Below, piece by piece: positions 32,461-42,553 of a stretch of DNA of 64,000 nt. The number at the start of each line of letters is the position of its first letter. The stretch's first letter is position 1. The notes under the pieces are model-generated. The model made no database searches and was not told the DNA's origin. It was given only the letters and a program-made list of their open reading frames with translations. Source of the stretch: Fusobacteria bacterium ZRK30 (GTDB lineage: Bacteria; Fusobacteriota; Fusobacteriia; Fusobacteriales; Fusobacteriaceae); the NCBI GenBank assembly GCA_024628785.1, contig CP102405.1:1054001-1118000 (forward strand), in the 5' to 3' direction. The position numbers and the translations under genes are program-made.

Positions 32461-33833
32461 CTTCTACCTCCAAATTTTGGGGCAGTAAACATCTTTTCTA
32501 CCTCATAGATTGATTCAGGAAGCAAGAATACAATAACTTTATCTCCCATTTTTATTATGTCATTTCCAGTAGGGATGATAACGTTATTTTCTCTAATTAT
32601 CACACCTATTATGGATTTTTTCGGGAAAATAATATCCTTTATAGGAGTATCTAAGATAGGTGAATTTTGAGTAACATTTATACCTATTGTCTCTGCATCA
32701 ATCTCTGTAAATGGAGAGACTGAGAAAAGATCAGTTTTTCTGGTATGTTTTAATATATCTCCAATTGTAAGTGCATGGGGAGAAAATACAGTATCGATGG
32801 GATCAAGGTTGTTGATCAAGTTTACGATGGAGCTGTTTTTTACCATACACATGGTTTTAGAAGCACCATATTTTTTTGCTGTAAACGCCGATAAGATATT
32901 ATATTCATCGTTATTACTCATACTGATTACACAAGAATCTTCAATAGAGACTTCATCCATCAAGTGGGAATCAGTAGCCGACCCATTCATAATAAGAACA
33001 TTATCTAGTAAGAAACTTAATTTTTTACATCTGAACTTATCCTCTTCAATGATTGTGATATTCTTCTTTGATTTGTTGAGAGCCTTAGAAAGTTCGATGG
33101 CATGTTTAGTTCCACCAACGATAATTATATTTTTTAAATTCATAGGACTGGAAAAATGTTCTTTAACTATTTTTTTTACAATATCTGTCTTACCTACTAA
33201 ATATAATTTATCTTTAGGATAGATTACATCCTGCCCCTTTGGGACGATAAGCTTACCCTCTCTTTGTATGGCTACCAACCTAACTTTAGAAAAAATATTA
33301 TCTCTTGAAGAAATTTCAGAGATAGGTATCCCCTTGTGCCTAAAGTCCCTTTTAACCTTAACTCCTACCAATTGAGCCATATTATCTGCGTAGTTCATAA
33401 TTTCAAATATATTTGGATTATTCATAAGTTCCATAATTTTCGCAACAGTAATTTCTAGTGGTTTTATAATAGTTTCTATCCCAAAATCATCAGGAGAAAG
33501 ATATTCCTCGTTAAAATACTGGTAATAACTGTCGATTTTACAAGTTATAGAGATATTATTTTTACAGCATTTTTTTACAATACTACAAGCTATAAGGTTA
33601 TCCCCATCACTATTTGTAACTGCAATAAAAGAGTCGGCATTTAAGATATTTGACTCAATAAGAGTATTGATGTTAGTTGCATCTCCCTGTATGATCATGG
33701 CATCCAATTTACTTTGTAATGTTCTGATTAGTTGTGGATCTTTTTCTAAAATTGTAACGTCATGGTTTTCATAGATGAGTTTCTCGGCAATCTTTACTCC
33801 AACGTCTCCCCCACCAGCAATAACTATTTTCAT
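32457..33833 (-). CDS. trkA: Trk potassium system NAD-binding subunit TrkA
   Basis: ATG 33833 follows GGGGGA; the frame is open for 21 further codons but these lie in the leader. The 458-residue protein has two Rossmann RCK-N domains, starting KIVIAGGGDVGVKIAEKL and NIIIVGGTKHAIELSKAL. Each is followed by an RCK-C domain (VGVKVKRDFRHKGIPISEI and IGINVTQNSPILDTPIKDI). It gates TrkH in response to nucleotides. RCK-C domains in other bacteria bind c-di-AMP, and a c-di-AMP phosphodiesterase gene (pgpH) lies elsewhere in the window. Confidence 0.95.
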   Translation of the reverse strand: MKIVIAGGGDVGVKIAEKLIYENHDVTILEKDPQLIRTLQSKLDAMIIQGDATNINTLIESNILNADSFIAVTNSDGDNLIACSIVKKCCKNNISITCKIDSYYQYFNEEYLSPDDFGIETIIKPLEITVAKIMELMNNPNIFEIMNYADNMAQLVGVKVKRDFRHKGIPISEISSRDNIFSKVRLVAIQREGKLIVPKGQDVIYPKDKLYLVGKTDIVKKIVKEHFSSPMNLKNIIIVGGTKHAIELSKALNKSKKNITIIEEDKFRCKKLSFLLDNVLIMNGSATDSHLMDEVSIEDSCVISMSNNDEYNILSAFTAKKYGASKTMCMVKNSSIVNLINNLDPIDTVFSPHALTIGDILKHTRKTDLFSVSPFTEIDAETIGINVTQNSPILDTPIKDIIFPKKSIIGVIIRENNVIIPTGNDIIKMGDKVIVFLLPESIYEVEKMFTAPKFGGRR

Positions 33834-33898
33834 TTTATTCCCCCAGTTTATGTATACAATGCTTTTAAGCAAGACATAAATATTAATTTCAATCATTC

Positions 33899-33927
33899 AT
33901 TATATAGTCATTTTAAACTACTGTCAA
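33899..33927 (-). promoter_or_regulatory. trkA-trkH promoter, full consensus
   Basis: Minus-strand TTGACA (33927-33922), a 17-bp spacer and TATAAT (33904-33899): perfect sigma-70-type hexamers, 66 bp before the start codon. Confidence 0.9.
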
Positions 33928-34011
33928 TAATATCAATATTTAAAAGATTAATGGTGAGCTTAAAGATAAGAAATATGCACTCTATAGTGCTAAAAAAATT
34001 TAAGTACAAAA

Positions 34012-34036
34012 AAATCTCCACTAAAAGTAGAGATTT
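34012..34036 (-). terminator. Terminator of the deoB-deoD-cdd run
   Basis: On the minus strand AAATCTCTACTTTTAGTGGAG pairs with itself except for one mismatch and is followed by T7. It lies 27 bp after the cdd stop. Confidence 0.75.
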
Positions 34037-34062
34037 ATAATGACTTTTATGATGAAATCACC

Positions 34063-34458
34063 TTATAATCTAAATCCATAGGGGAATAGATCGGTAAACT
34101 TTACCACCTTATATTCTTTTTTCATATTTGCCATTATGACAATAGTATCTTCAGTAGAAAATTCATTTATAACTTGTCTGCAAGCACCACATGGTGAGAT
34201 AGGACCCTCTGTCTCTCCTACAACGGCTATAACTTTAATCTTCTTCATCCCTTTGGAAACAGCATGGAAGATAGCATTTCTTTCCCCGCACATGGATAAT
34301 CCATAAGATGAGTTTTCTACATTACACCCTGAATAGTGGTTACCTCTATCGTCGATCAGAGCAGCTCCTACCTTAAAATTTGAAAATTTTGCATATGCAC
34401 CTTTACGAGCTGCGATAGCCTCGTCGATTAATTCCAATATCTCTTTTTCATTTAACAT
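34063..34458 (-). CDS. cdd: Cytidine deaminase
   Basis: A 131-residue homotetrameric zinc enzyme that deaminates cytidine and deoxycytidine. Zinc and catalytic residues are in the CGERNAIFHA and PCGACRQ motifs; NVENSSYG binds the ribose. GAGGTGAG precedes ATG. It is the last gene of a salvage run with deoB and deoD. A hairpin lies in the 153-bp gap to deoD, so part of its transcription may start there. Confidence 0.96.
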   Translation of the reverse strand: MLNEKEILELIDEAIAARKGAYAKFSNFKVGAALIDDRGNHYSGCNVENSSYGLSMCGERNAIFHAVSKGMKKIKVIAVVGETEGPISPCGACRQVINEFSTEDTIVIMANMKKEYKVVKFTDLFPYGFRL

Positions 34459-34535
34459 ACTCTCACCTCTTTTTTTATTTACAAAAATTTAAATTATCCC
34501 TAATTAGATGCAACGTCACATTGCCTAAGGGTATC

Positions 34536-34563
34536 AAAAGGCATACCAAATGGTATGCCCTTT
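34536..34563 (-). terminator. Hairpin between deoD and cdd
   Basis: GGCATACC pairs with GGTATGCC around AAAT, with a T4 run on the minus strand. It may attenuate readthrough from deoD into cdd. Confidence 0.65.
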
Positions 34564-34611
34564 GTATTATAACATATAATTTTGTTTATTATGACCTGGC
34601 GTCACCTGTTT

Positions 34612-35310
34612 TTATAAAGTTCCTAATGCTACTTCGATCATTCCACCAAAAGTAGTCTGTCTTTCAGCAGAAGTAGTTTCCTCTCCAGTCACTAAGTGGT
34701 CAGAGATAGTAAGCAGAGTAAGAGCTTTTACTCCATGTTTAGCTGCTACAGTATATAGACCGGCAGTCTCCATCTCAACACAAAGTACACCGTATGATGC
34801 CCATTTTTTATAGTCATCGAAGTTATCTCCGTAAAATTCATCTGAAGTAAATACATTTCCAGCTTTTACTTTGATGTCTTTTTCTTCAGCGGATTTAATA
34901 GCCTTCATCATCAGATCAAAATCAGCTGTAGGGGCATAGTCTGCACCGTTAAATCTGATTCTGTTTAATCCTGAGTTTGTAGAAGCTGACATAGCTAAAA
35001 CAATATCTCTGACTTTGATATCTTCTCTATAAGATCCGGCAGATCCTACTCTGATTAGGTTTTTCACTCCAAAGTCTTGGATCAATTCATTTACATAGAT
35101 AGAGATAGATGGAACACCCATACCAGTTCCTTGAACAGATACTCTTTTACCTTTATAAGTACCAGTATATCCATACATTCCTCTAACTTCATTATAGCAC
35201 ACTACATCTTCTAAAAATGTATCAGCGATCCATTTTGCTCTAAGTGGATCTCCTGGTAGTAATACTGTTTCTGCGATATCACCTTTTTTTGCGTTAATAT
35301 GTATACTCAT
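34612..35310 (-). CDS. deoD: Purine-nucleoside phosphorylase, DeoD type
   Basis: A 232-residue hexameric enzyme that phosphorolyses purine (deoxy)nucleosides. Marks are [54 protein letters not shown] and [14 protein letters not shown] carries the catalytic aspartate. It starts 17 bp after deoB and feeds ribose-1-phosphate to DeoB. Confidence 0.97.
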   Translation of the reverse strand: MSIHINAKKGDIAETVLLPGDPLRAKWIADTFLEDVVCYNEVRGMYGYTGTYKGKRVSVQGTGMGVPSISIYVNELIQDFGVKNLIRVGSAGSYREDIKVRDIVLAMSASTNSGLNRIRFNGADYAPTADFDLMMKAIKSAEEKDIKVKAGNVFTSDEFYGDNFDDYKKWASYGVLCVEMETAGLYTVAAKHGVKALTLLTISDHLVTGEETTSAERQTTFGGMIEVALGTL

Positions 35311-35326
35311 CTTCTATTTCCCCCTT

Positions 35327-36592
35327 TTATTTACAACTGCATTTATGATTTTTTCCGTGATTGTGGTGACCGTGATGATTACCGTTGTCACAACATTTAA
35401 ATAGATCTTTAGCAAAACTAGTACCAGGCAGTTCATTTGAATCTAAGATAAGCTCCTCAACAGTAGAAGCTATATCAGCAAATGATTCTCTGTCTCCTAA
35501 GTTTACTCCTTTTTTCAATCCATGTCCATATGTAAGGACAGGAATATATTCCCTGGTATGATCTGTTCCTTCATAGGTAGGGTCGCATCCGTGATCGGCA
35601 GTTAATATGAGAAGATCTCCATCTTTCATAGCATCTACAATCTCAGGTAGTTTATTGTCAAATTCTTCCAGTGCTTCCTTGTATCCTTCCGGGTTTCTTC
35701 TGTGTCCAAAATTCATGTCAAAATCAACTAAGTTTGTAAAAATAAGTCCCTTAGTATCCTCTTTGATGGCTTTTATAGTTTTGTGGATACCGTCCATGTT
35801 ATCAAGATTTGTTCCACGAGTATCAGTCACTCCTGCACCTGCAAAGATATCATTTGTTTTTCCAACAGCGACTACATCTAAACCTTTATCTTTAATCTTA
35901 TCTAAAAGTGTGGCCTTTGGCGGAACTACTGAATAGTCATGCCTGTTAGGAGTTCTTGCATAGTTTCCTACACCATCTCCAAGATAGGGTCTTGCAATTA
36001 CTCTGGCTACAGGAGCCATCTCATTGCATATTTCTAGTGCTATTTCACAGGCTTTATATAGTTCTGCCAGAGGAATGTCCTCTTCGTGGGCTGCTATCTG
36101 CAGTACGGGGTCAGCAGAAGTATAAACTATCCAAGCTCCTGTTTCCTTTTGTTCAACTCCATAATCATCTAAGACTTTAGTCCCTGAATATGGCTTGTTG
36201 CAAAGAACTTTTCTTCCTGTTCTTTTCTCTAATTCATCCAGGACTTCTTTTGAGAATCCATTTGGATATGTTGGGAAAGGTGTCTCGTTGATTATTCCAG
36301 CAATCTCCCAATGACCTGTTGTGGTATCCTTTCCTTTAGAAGCTTCTTTAGCTTTTCCATAGGCTCCAAATGATTTTCCACTGCAGCAATCTGTAGTTTT
36401 GGCTACGCCCTCTATATCTGTTAAGTTTCCTAGACCTAATCGTTCCATATTGGGTAGACTGATTCCACCTGTAGAACTTGCAATGTGACCAAAGGTGTTT
36501 GCCCCTGCGTCTCCATAATCTTTAGCATCGGGTAATTCTCCTACACCAGCACTATCAAGTACGATGATTATAGCTCTATCTATATTTTTCAT
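35327..36592 (-). CDS. deoB: Phosphopentomutase with His/Cys-rich C-terminal tail
   Basis: A 421-residue alkaline-phosphatase-superfamily enzyme that interconverts (deoxy)ribose 1- and 5-phosphates. Metal ligands are in VLDSAGVGELPDA, GKDTTTGHWE, NLVDFDMNFGHRR and LTADHGCDPTYEGTDHTREYIP. Most homologues end shortly after the LPGTSFAKDL segment. Here about 23 further residues contain seven histidines and four cysteines (CCDNGNHHGHHNHGKNHKC), a plausible metal-binding tail. GGGAGG precedes ATG. It is the first gene of the salvage run. Confidence 0.95.
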   Translation of the reverse strand: MKNIDRAIIIVLDSAGVGELPDAKDYGDAGANTFGHIASSTGGISLPNMERLGLGNLTDIEGVAKTTDCCSGKSFGAYGKAKEASKGKDTTTGHWEIAGIINETPFPTYPNGFSKEVLDELEKRTGRKVLCNKPYSGTKVLDDYGVEQKETGAWIVYTSADPVLQIAAHEEDIPLAELYKACEIALEICNEMAPVARVIARPYLGDGVGNYARTPNRHDYSVVPPKATLLDKIKDKGLDVVAVGKTNDIFAGAGVTDTRGTNLDNMDGIHKTIKAIKEDTKGLIFTNLVDFDMNFGHRRNPEGYKEALEEFDNKLPEIVDAMKDGDLLILTADHGCDPTYEGTDHTREYIPVLTYGHGLKKGVNLGDRESFADIASTVEELILDSNELPGTSFAKDLFKCCDNGNHHGHHNHGKNHKCSCK

Positions 36593-36848
36593 AACTACCT
36601 CCCTGTGTTTTTATTCTTTTAATCATTCTATAACGATTAATCTGCGATATATAGGACAAATGTCTTTGTTTCTTCAACTTGGTGTCTATATATCTATAAT
36701 TTTAAAATGTCCGTTCTTTTCTATTTTAATTCACTATTATATTCTACTCTTTTTTTTATAAAAATTAAGAATTTATTTTAAAAAAATAGTTGAAGAAGGA
36801 ATGTGATTAAATTTTGGTATATTTTGTATGTAGGAGGTGGGCAGTAGG

Positions 36849-37889
36849 ATGGAAAATCAAATTATGATTAGCGGAAAAAAATTATTTTATAAAAATGGTT
36901 ATTTTAAAACTAAGATCTCTGATATAACAGCTGATATAGGTATATCTACGGGGAATTTCTATACTTACTACAGCTCTAAAGAAGTACTTTTAGATAAAAT
37001 TTTGAGGGAACAATTAAATATTTTAAACAGGGAATTCAAGATAGCTGTGGATATAGATGGTAGTCTGCCGGAGATATTAAATAATTTTTTTATTACAACT
37101 ATTAATTTTGTAAAAAATATGACCTCACTGTATATTTTAAAGGGGGAAGTTGAAGAAAATATCAATAGATTTAAAGATTCAACTATTAAAATTATAAAGG
37201 AATATGATGAAATTTTATCCCACTATATCAAGATAATTATCTTGAAAGAATCTGTGAACTTAAAACAATTAGATATAATAGTGTCCCTTATAAATATTCA
37301 GACTAAAACATATATAGCACACCTTATAAAGGAGAAAAAAATAGAATATTTAAATACTAAAAGTTTGAAAAAAAAGGCTGAGATATTGACCTCGTTATCC
37401 CTTTCAACCTGTACTGTATTTAATTTAAATTTTGAAAATATCAATAAATACGACACTTTGACAGGGGTATATTCGGAGGAGTACTTCATTAATTTCTTGA
37501 AGGAGTTAACTTTAGTCAATGAGATGGATGATGCGGCTTTATTTTTGGTGTACCCCTTGAGGTTAATAATAAATAAAAAAGATTTTTTTTCAGATTCAAT
37601 ATTAAAGGGTATATCTGATGTTTTGAAAAAATATACAAAATCAGATGATGTTATAGGCATTCTAAATAAAATTTATTTTATCATATATATGAAAAAAATA
37701 GGGGGAGAGGAGGTCAGGGAGTCCATTGAAAACAGATTGAAAAAGATGTTTGAAAAGGTAGAAAAGAAATACTCTAATGGAGGGGATTGTGCAATACAAA
37801 TAGAGTTTATCTCTCTGAAAGAATCAATGTCTTATACCATAATTAAATCAAAGATAGATGAAATTATATATAATGAAACAAAAGAATAA
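36849..37889 (+). CDS. TetR-type regulator fused to a degenerate GGDEF domain
   Basis: ATG 36849 is used, with AGGAGG 11 bases upstream; an in-frame GTG at 36837 overlaps the RBS. Residues 1-55 form a TetR helix-turn-helix (KLFYKNGYFKTKISDITADI and GISTGNFYTYYSSKEVLLDKI). A helical ligand domain follows to about 195. Residues 200-340 begin KYDTLTGVYSEEYF, the D-LTG-NR-F opening of GGDEF domains. The active-site turn that should read GGDEF is replaced around GILNKIYFIIY (270-280), so cyclase activity is very unlikely. It could instead sense c-di-GMP or serve dimerisation. uvrA follows. Confidence 0.75.
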   Translation: MENQIMISGKKLFYKNGYFKTKISDITADIGISTGNFYTYYSSKEVLLDKILREQLNILNREFKIAVDIDGSLPEILNNFFITTINFVKNMTSLYILKGEVEENINRFKDSTIKIIKEYDEILSHYIKIIILKESVNLKQLDIIVSLINIQTKTYIAHLIKEKKIEYLNTKSLKKKAEILTSLSLSTCTVFNLNFENINKYDTLTGVYSEEYFINFLKELTLVNEMDDAALFLVYPLRLIINKKDFFSDSILKGISDVLKKYTKSDDVIGILNKIYFIIYMKKIGGEEVRESIENRLKKMFEKVEKKYSNGGDCAIQIEFISLKESMSYTIIKSKIDEIIYNETKE

Positions 37890-37892
37890 AAA

Positions 37893-37930
37893 TTAAGGGG
37901 ATCTAAAGGTTATTCTTTTTGGTCCTTTTT
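37893..37930 (+). terminator. Weak hairpin with T run after the TetR-GGDEF gene
   Basis: AAGGGGATC...AAA can pair imperfectly with TTTTTGGTCCTTTTT. It ends in T5. Confidence 0.4.
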
Positions 37931-37999
37931 ATTTGTAAGATTAAATATGAATGGTGTAATATAGTTATAGACATAAAGAATATAAAAAAGGAGGAAATT

Positions 38000-40825
38000 G
38001 TGAATAATAAAATTATTATTAAAGGAGCACGTGAACATAACCTTAAAAATATAAATTTAGAGATACCCAAATATAAATTTGTAGTTATTACAGGAGTAAG
38101 TGGCAGCGGAAAATCCTCCCTTGCCTTTGATACAATATATTCTGAGGGGCAGAGGAGATATGTAGAGAGTTTATCAGCTTATGCCAGGCAATTTATCGGA
38201 CAGATGACGAAACCGGATCTAGATAGTATAGAGGGATTGTCACCGGCAATTTCAATCGAACAGAAAACAACCAATAAAAATCCCAGATCGATAGTGGGAA
38301 CTATGACTGAGGTATACGATTATATGAGATTACTCTATGCCCATATTGGAACGGCATACTGTCCCATATGTAATTCCCCTGTAAAAAAACAAAGTGTAGA
38401 TGAGATTGTTGATACTATTGTTGAGAAGGGGGAGTTAGGAGACAAACTCCTCCTCCTGTCACCAGTCATAAAAGATAAGAAAGGTACCCATAAAAATTTA
38501 TTTATCAATTTAATAAAAAAAGGATTTGTGAGGGCTAGAGTAGATGGAGAGATCCTATATTTAGAAGATGAGATAGACTTAGACAAAAATAAAAAACACA
38601 ATATAGAGGTTGTAATAGATAGGTTAATAATAAAAAAAGAAACTGAGTTTTTAACCCGGCTGACAGATGGAATAGAGAGTTCTATCGGGTTATCTGAAGG
38701 GAGAGTCATAGCCAATATAAACGGCATAAACCACTCTTATAGTGAAAATTTTACTTGTCCCAATCATGAGGATATTGAGATACCTGATATCAACCCTAGA
38801 TTATTTTCTTTTAATGCACCCTATGGGGCATGTCCAGAGTGTAATGGATTAGGGAAAAAACTGGAGATAGATGAAAATAAACTGGTAATAGATGAAAATA
38901 AATCCATTAATGATGGAGGGTTGTATATACCCGGGGCTTCCAGTGCCAAGGGGTATGTATGGACAATATTTTCTGCTATGGCAAAAGCCTTTAAGATAAA
39001 TTTGGATAAACCTTTAAAAAAGCTGACTAAAAAAGAAAAAAATATTATATTTTATGGAAGTTCCGGGAAAAAATTCAAAGTTGATTACATTGGACGGGAA
39101 TTCAGCTATAACGGGATGAAGAGTTTTGAAGGAATAGTCAAAAATCTAGAGAGAAGATACTATGAAACCAATTCTGAATCTATGAAAGATGAGATAGAGA
39201 ACAAATATATGATGCGTAGAATCTGCAATAGGTGTCATGGGAAAAGACTTAGAGATGAAGTACTGTCTATTACAATCAATAAGATGAATATTATGGATGT
39301 GAGTTTTTTAAGTATAAAAGATTGTTTAGTATTTTTTAATGAGCTTATTTTGAATCCTAAGGAAGAAACTATTGCCAAGGATATATTGAAGGAGATAAGG
39401 GAGCGTCTTAACTTTATGATAAATGTAGGTTTAGATTATCTGAGTCTTGCCCGGGAGACAAGAACCCTCTCTGGAGGAGAATCCCAGCGGATCAGACTGG
39501 CTACCCAGATTGGAAGCGGACTGACAGGGGTACTCTATGTATTGGATGAACCTAGTATAGGTCTGCATCAGAGGGACAATGATAAATTGTTAAAAACCCT
39601 TAACAGACTTAAGGAGTTAGGGAATACCTTGATAGTTGTAGAGCATGATGAAGACACCATGATGCAGTCGGATTATATCTTTGATTTAGGACCTGGGGCT
39701 GGAAGATTTGGTGGAAAAATAGTAGCCAAAGGAACTCCTAAACAGATTATGAAATCTAAAAAATCTCTCACCGGGAAATATTTAAAGGGCGAGATAGGGA
39801 TAGAAGTTCCCGCGAAAAGACGGAAATCTAAAGAGTATTTGGAATTATTGGGAGCTTGCGGGAATAATCTAAAAGATGTGGATGTAAAGATACCCCTTGG
39901 GATAATGACAGCTGTCACAGGAGTCAGTGGCAGTGGTAAGTCTACTCTAATTAATCAAACCCTATATCCTGTGCTGTTTAACAGTTTGAATAAGGGGAAG
40001 TTATATCCGTTAAACTACAAAAAAATAAAGGGGTTAGACCATCTGAACAAGGTCATAGACATAAATCAAAGTCCCATCGGCCGGACTCCCAGATCCAATA
40101 CAGCTACCTATACCAAGATATTTGATGATATTCGTGGAATATTTGCTGAAACCCGTGAAGCTAAACTCCGTGGATATCAAAAAGGAAGATTTTCATTCAA
40201 CGTTAAAGGAGGCCGGTGTGAAGCCTGTCAGGGAGCGGGAATCATTAAGATTGAGATGAACTTTCTGCCTGATGTATATGTGGAATGTGAGGTGTGTAAG
40301 GGGAAAAGATATAATCGTGAAACTCTGGAAATAGAGTATAAAGGAAAAAATATATCTGAAATTTTGGATCTCAGTGTAGGGGATGCCTACGGACTATTTA
40401 ACAAGATCCCGTCTCTAGAGAGAAGATTAAAGGTATTGATAGATGTAGGGTTGGATTATATAAAATTAGGTCAGCCTGCCACTACCCTGTCTGGAGGGGA
40501 AGCTCAGAGAATAAAACTGGCAACAGAGCTGTCTAAGATGAGCAGGGGTCATACAATCTATATATTAGACGAACCTACTACAGGACTTCATTTTGAGGAT
40601 ATAAGAAAGTTACTAGAAGTCTTGAACAGGCTGGTAGATAAGGGGAATACTGTTATTATAATTGAACATAATTTAGATGTGGTAAAAACCGCTGATTATG
40701 TTATAGATATTGGTCCTGAGGGAGGGGACGGTGGCGGTGAGATCATAGCCAAGGGTACTCCTGAGGAGATCATTAAATCCAAAACTTCATATACTGGAAA
40801 GTATCTAAAAAAAATATTGGATTAG
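38000..40825 (+). CDS. uvrA: Excinuclease ABC subunit UvrA
   Basis: GTG 38000 follows AAGGAGG and gives 941 residues, the normal UvrA length, starting with [17 protein letters not shown]. The frame is open 27 codons upstream, but that stretch contains the promoter region (TTGTAA at 37933, TAATAT at 37957). It has two ABC ATPase halves: Walker [17 protein letters not shown] and [16 protein letters not shown], signatures [12 protein letters not shown] and [12 protein letters not shown]. The zinc modules are [16 protein letters not shown] and CEACQGAG. It recognises bulky DNA lesions with UvrB. Confidence 0.98.
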   Translation: MNNKIIIKGAREHNLKNINLEIPKYKFVVITGVSGSGKSSLAFDTIYSEGQRRYVESLSAYARQFIGQMTKPDLDSIEGLSPAISIEQKTTNKNPRSIVGTMTEVYDYMRLLYAHIGTAYCPICNSPVKKQSVDEIVDTIVEKGELGDKLLLLSPVIKDKKGTHKNLFINLIKKGFVRARVDGEILYLEDEIDLDKNKKHNIEVVIDRLIIKKETEFLTRLTDGIESSIGLSEGRVIANINGINHSYSENFTCPNHEDIEIPDINPRLFSFNAPYGACPECNGLGKKLEIDENKLVIDENKSINDGGLYIPGASSAKGYVWTIFSAMAKAFKINLDKPLKKLTKKEKNIIFYGSSGKKFKVDYIGREFSYNGMKSFEGIVKNLERRYYETNSESMKDEIENKYMMRRICNRCHGKRLRDEVLSITINKMNIMDVSFLSIKDCLVFFNELILNPKEETIAKDILKEIRERLNFMINVGLDYLSLARETRTLSGGESQRIRLATQIGSGLTGVLYVLDEPSIGLHQRDNDKLLKTLNRLKELGNTLIVVEHDEDTMMQSDYIFDLGPGAGRFGGKIVAKGTPKQIMKSKKSLTGKYLKGEIGIEVPAKRRKSKEYLELLGACGNNLKDVDVKIPLGIMTAVTGVSGSGKSTLINQTLYPVLFNSLNKGKLYPLNYKKIKGLDHLNKVIDINQSPIGRTPRSNTATYTKIFDDIRGIFAETREAKLRGYQKGRFSFNVKGGRCEACQGAGIIKIEMNFLPDVYVECEVCKGKRYNRETLEIEYKGKNISEILDLSVGDAYGLFNKIPSLERRLKVLIDVGLDYIKLGQPATTLSGGEAQRIKLATELSKMSRGHTIYILDEPTTGLHFEDIRKLLEVLNRLVDKGNTVIIIEHNLDVVKTADYVIDIGPEGGDGGGEIIAKGTPEEIIKSKTSYTGKYLKKILD

Positions 40826-40846
40826 ATGAAGGTTGAAAACTTCTAC

Positions 40847-40875
40847 TTTACAAAATGTTATTATTTTGTTACAAT
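40847..40875 (+). promoter_or_regulatory. rpsO promoter
   Basis: TTTACA (40847-40852), a 17-bp spacer and TACAAT (40870-40875), inside the gap after uvrA. Confidence 0.8.
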
Positions 40876-40885
40876 ACCTTAAATT

Positions 40886-40940
40886 CATATCTAGGTTTTG
40901 GGGTGTCGCCCTTGGCTTGGTCTGGATAATTTAATTTTTA
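40886..40940 (+). promoter_or_regulatory. Candidate S15 autoregulatory leader
   Basis: The rpsO 5' UTR contains an unusually GC-rich patch for this genome, GGGGTGTCGCCC followed by TTGGCTTGGTCTGG, able to form at least one hairpin. S15 represses its own translation in several phyla through lineage-specific leader structures, so this patch is a candidate site. Confidence 0.4.
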
Positions 40941-40953
40941 GGAGGAACAAACA

Positions 40954-41217
40954 ATGGCAATGAGAACTAAAGCAGAAATCATTAAAGATTTCGGAAAAAC
41001 AGCAACAGACACAGGATCTACTGAGGTACAAATAGCTATATTAACTGAAAGAATCAATCACTTAACTGATCACTTAAGAACTAACAAGAAGGATCACCAT
41101 TCTAGATTAGGATTAATGAAAATGGTTGGTAAGAGAAGAAGATTATTAGACTACATGATCAAGAAAGATTTAGATGGTTACAGAGCGTTAATCTCTAAGT
41201 TAGGAATCAGAAAGTAA
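40954..41217 (+). CDS. rpsO: Ribosomal protein uS15
   Basis: An 87-residue small-subunit protein with the family core [36 protein letters not shown] and [13 protein letters not shown]. It binds 16S rRNA early in assembly. AGGAGG precedes ATG. It has its own promoter and terminator. Confidence 0.98.
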   Translation: MAMRTKAEIIKDFGKTATDTGSTEVQIAILTERINHLTDHLRTNKKDHHSRLGLMKMVGKRRRLLDYMIKKDLDGYRALISKLGIRK

Positions 41218-41223
41218 TTAATT

Positions 41224-41251
41224 AGACAGGTCTTGGACCTGTCTTTTTTTT
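41224..41251 (+). terminator. rpsO terminator
   Basis: AGACAGGTC pairs with GACCTGTCT around TTG, followed by T7. Confidence 0.9.
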
Positions 41252-41314
41252 ATTGTACAAACAGTTTTTATGTTGTATAATTTTGGTAACAGACGGAGGG
41301 TGATTAACATTAAT

Positions 41315-42481
41315 ATGATAGAATTTTTTATAGCTAAAAAGCATATTTTAGAGAGAAAAAGACAGAGTATAATAGCTATATTAGGCGTGGCTATTGGTGT
41401 AACGGTACTTACAGTTTCCATAGGAATAGCCAATGGGTTGGATAAAAATATGGTAGACAGTATATTATCAATAAGCTCCCATGTAGTGGCTACAAAGGAG
41501 GGGGAAGCTATAGATGATTATAGGGAACTCCAGACACAGATAGAATCGATAAAAGGTGTAAAGGGGGTAGTCCCACAGATATCCACCCAGGGAATATTGA
41601 AATATAATGGTATTTTTGGCTCATACGTTTCAGGGGTAAAGATAAATGGGTTGGATTTTGACGATGCCAAGACAGCCATGAGTTTAGATAAAAAAATAGT
41701 TGCAGGAACAATGGAGATAAAGAAACCTACAGAATTTCTCATAGGGAAGGAACTATTTGATCAGCTGGGAGCGAAATTAGGAGATAGAATCACTGTAGTA
41801 TCTGCTGATAATAGGGAGATGCATCTGACTATAGTGGGAGTCTTCCAATCGGGGTACTATGAATATGATACTACTATGATAATAGTTCCGCTTCGGGCAG
41901 TACAAATTTTATCCTATACTGGTGATACGGTCACTAGTTTAGAGGTTTTTTTAGATGATGTATATAGTGCAAACAAAGTGTCGGGACAAATTCAGACGAA
42001 AACCAATATGAGTACAAGGACCTGGGGAGATTTAAACAGGAATTTACTAGCTGCCCTGTCCCTTGAAAAAACAGTGATGATCTTAGTATTTTCATTGATT
42101 GTAATCATTGCAGGGTTTGTAGTATGGGTAATATTAAATATGCTGGTTAAGGAAAAAACAAGAGATATTGGAATAATGAGATCTATGGGATTTAGCAGCA
42201 AAAATATAATGAGAATATTTATGTTGGAAGGGCTGTTTCTGGGATCCCTCGGAATCATGATTGGACTCGGTATATCAGGCGGTATCCTCTGGTATGTAAA
42301 GGACAACACGATAAATCAAATAACCAATATTTATTACTTAAATAAGATACCTGTAGAGATAACTTCTAAGGAAGTGCTGGTAATAGTTGCGGCAAATATA
42401 GTTATTATATTTTTATCAAGTATTTTCCCGGCTTATAAAGCGGCAAAGTTAGAGGTAGTCGAGGCATTGAAGTATGACTAA
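41315..42481 (+). CDS. ABC transporter permease, LolC/LolE-like
   Basis: ATG 41315 gives a 388-residue protein starting MIEFFIAKKHILERKRQS, typical of LolC/LolE. GGAGGG is 13 bases upstream, a little far, and the alternative GTG at 41300 overlaps it. The layout is one N-terminal membrane helix, a large periplasmic MacB-like domain (residues ~45-240) and three C-terminal FtsX-type helices with EKTRDIGIMRSMGFSSKNIMRIF. With the ATPase gene 72 bp downstream it should extract lipoproteins from the inner membrane. Only one permease is present, so the complex may be a homodimer. Confidence 0.82.
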   Translation: MIEFFIAKKHILERKRQSIIAILGVAIGVTVLTVSIGIANGLDKNMVDSILSISSHVVATKEGEAIDDYRELQTQIESIKGVKGVVPQISTQGILKYNGIFGSYVSGVKINGLDFDDAKTAMSLDKKIVAGTMEIKKPTEFLIGKELFDQLGAKLGDRITVVSADNREMHLTIVGVFQSGYYEYDTTMIIVPLRAVQILSYTGDTVTSLEVFLDDVYSANKVSGQIQTKTNMSTRTWGDLNRNLLAALSLEKTVMILVFSLIVIIAGFVVWVILNMLVKEKTRDIGIMRSMGFSSKNIMRIFMLEGLFLGSLGIMIGLGISGGILWYVKDNTINQITNIYYLNKIPVEITSKEVLVIVAANIVIIFLSSIFPAYKAAKLEVVEALKYD

Positions 42482-42553
42482 TATTTAGAACTTAGTCTAT
42501 ATTAAAAATAAATTCGCGGGCAAAAAAAGGTTTTAAAAATAGGAGTTGAAAAG

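Noticed and set aside
33762..34040. 92-codon plus-strand frame between trkA and cdd
   Set aside because: Begins inside trkA, covers the consensus trkA promoter and the cdd terminator; no RBS.
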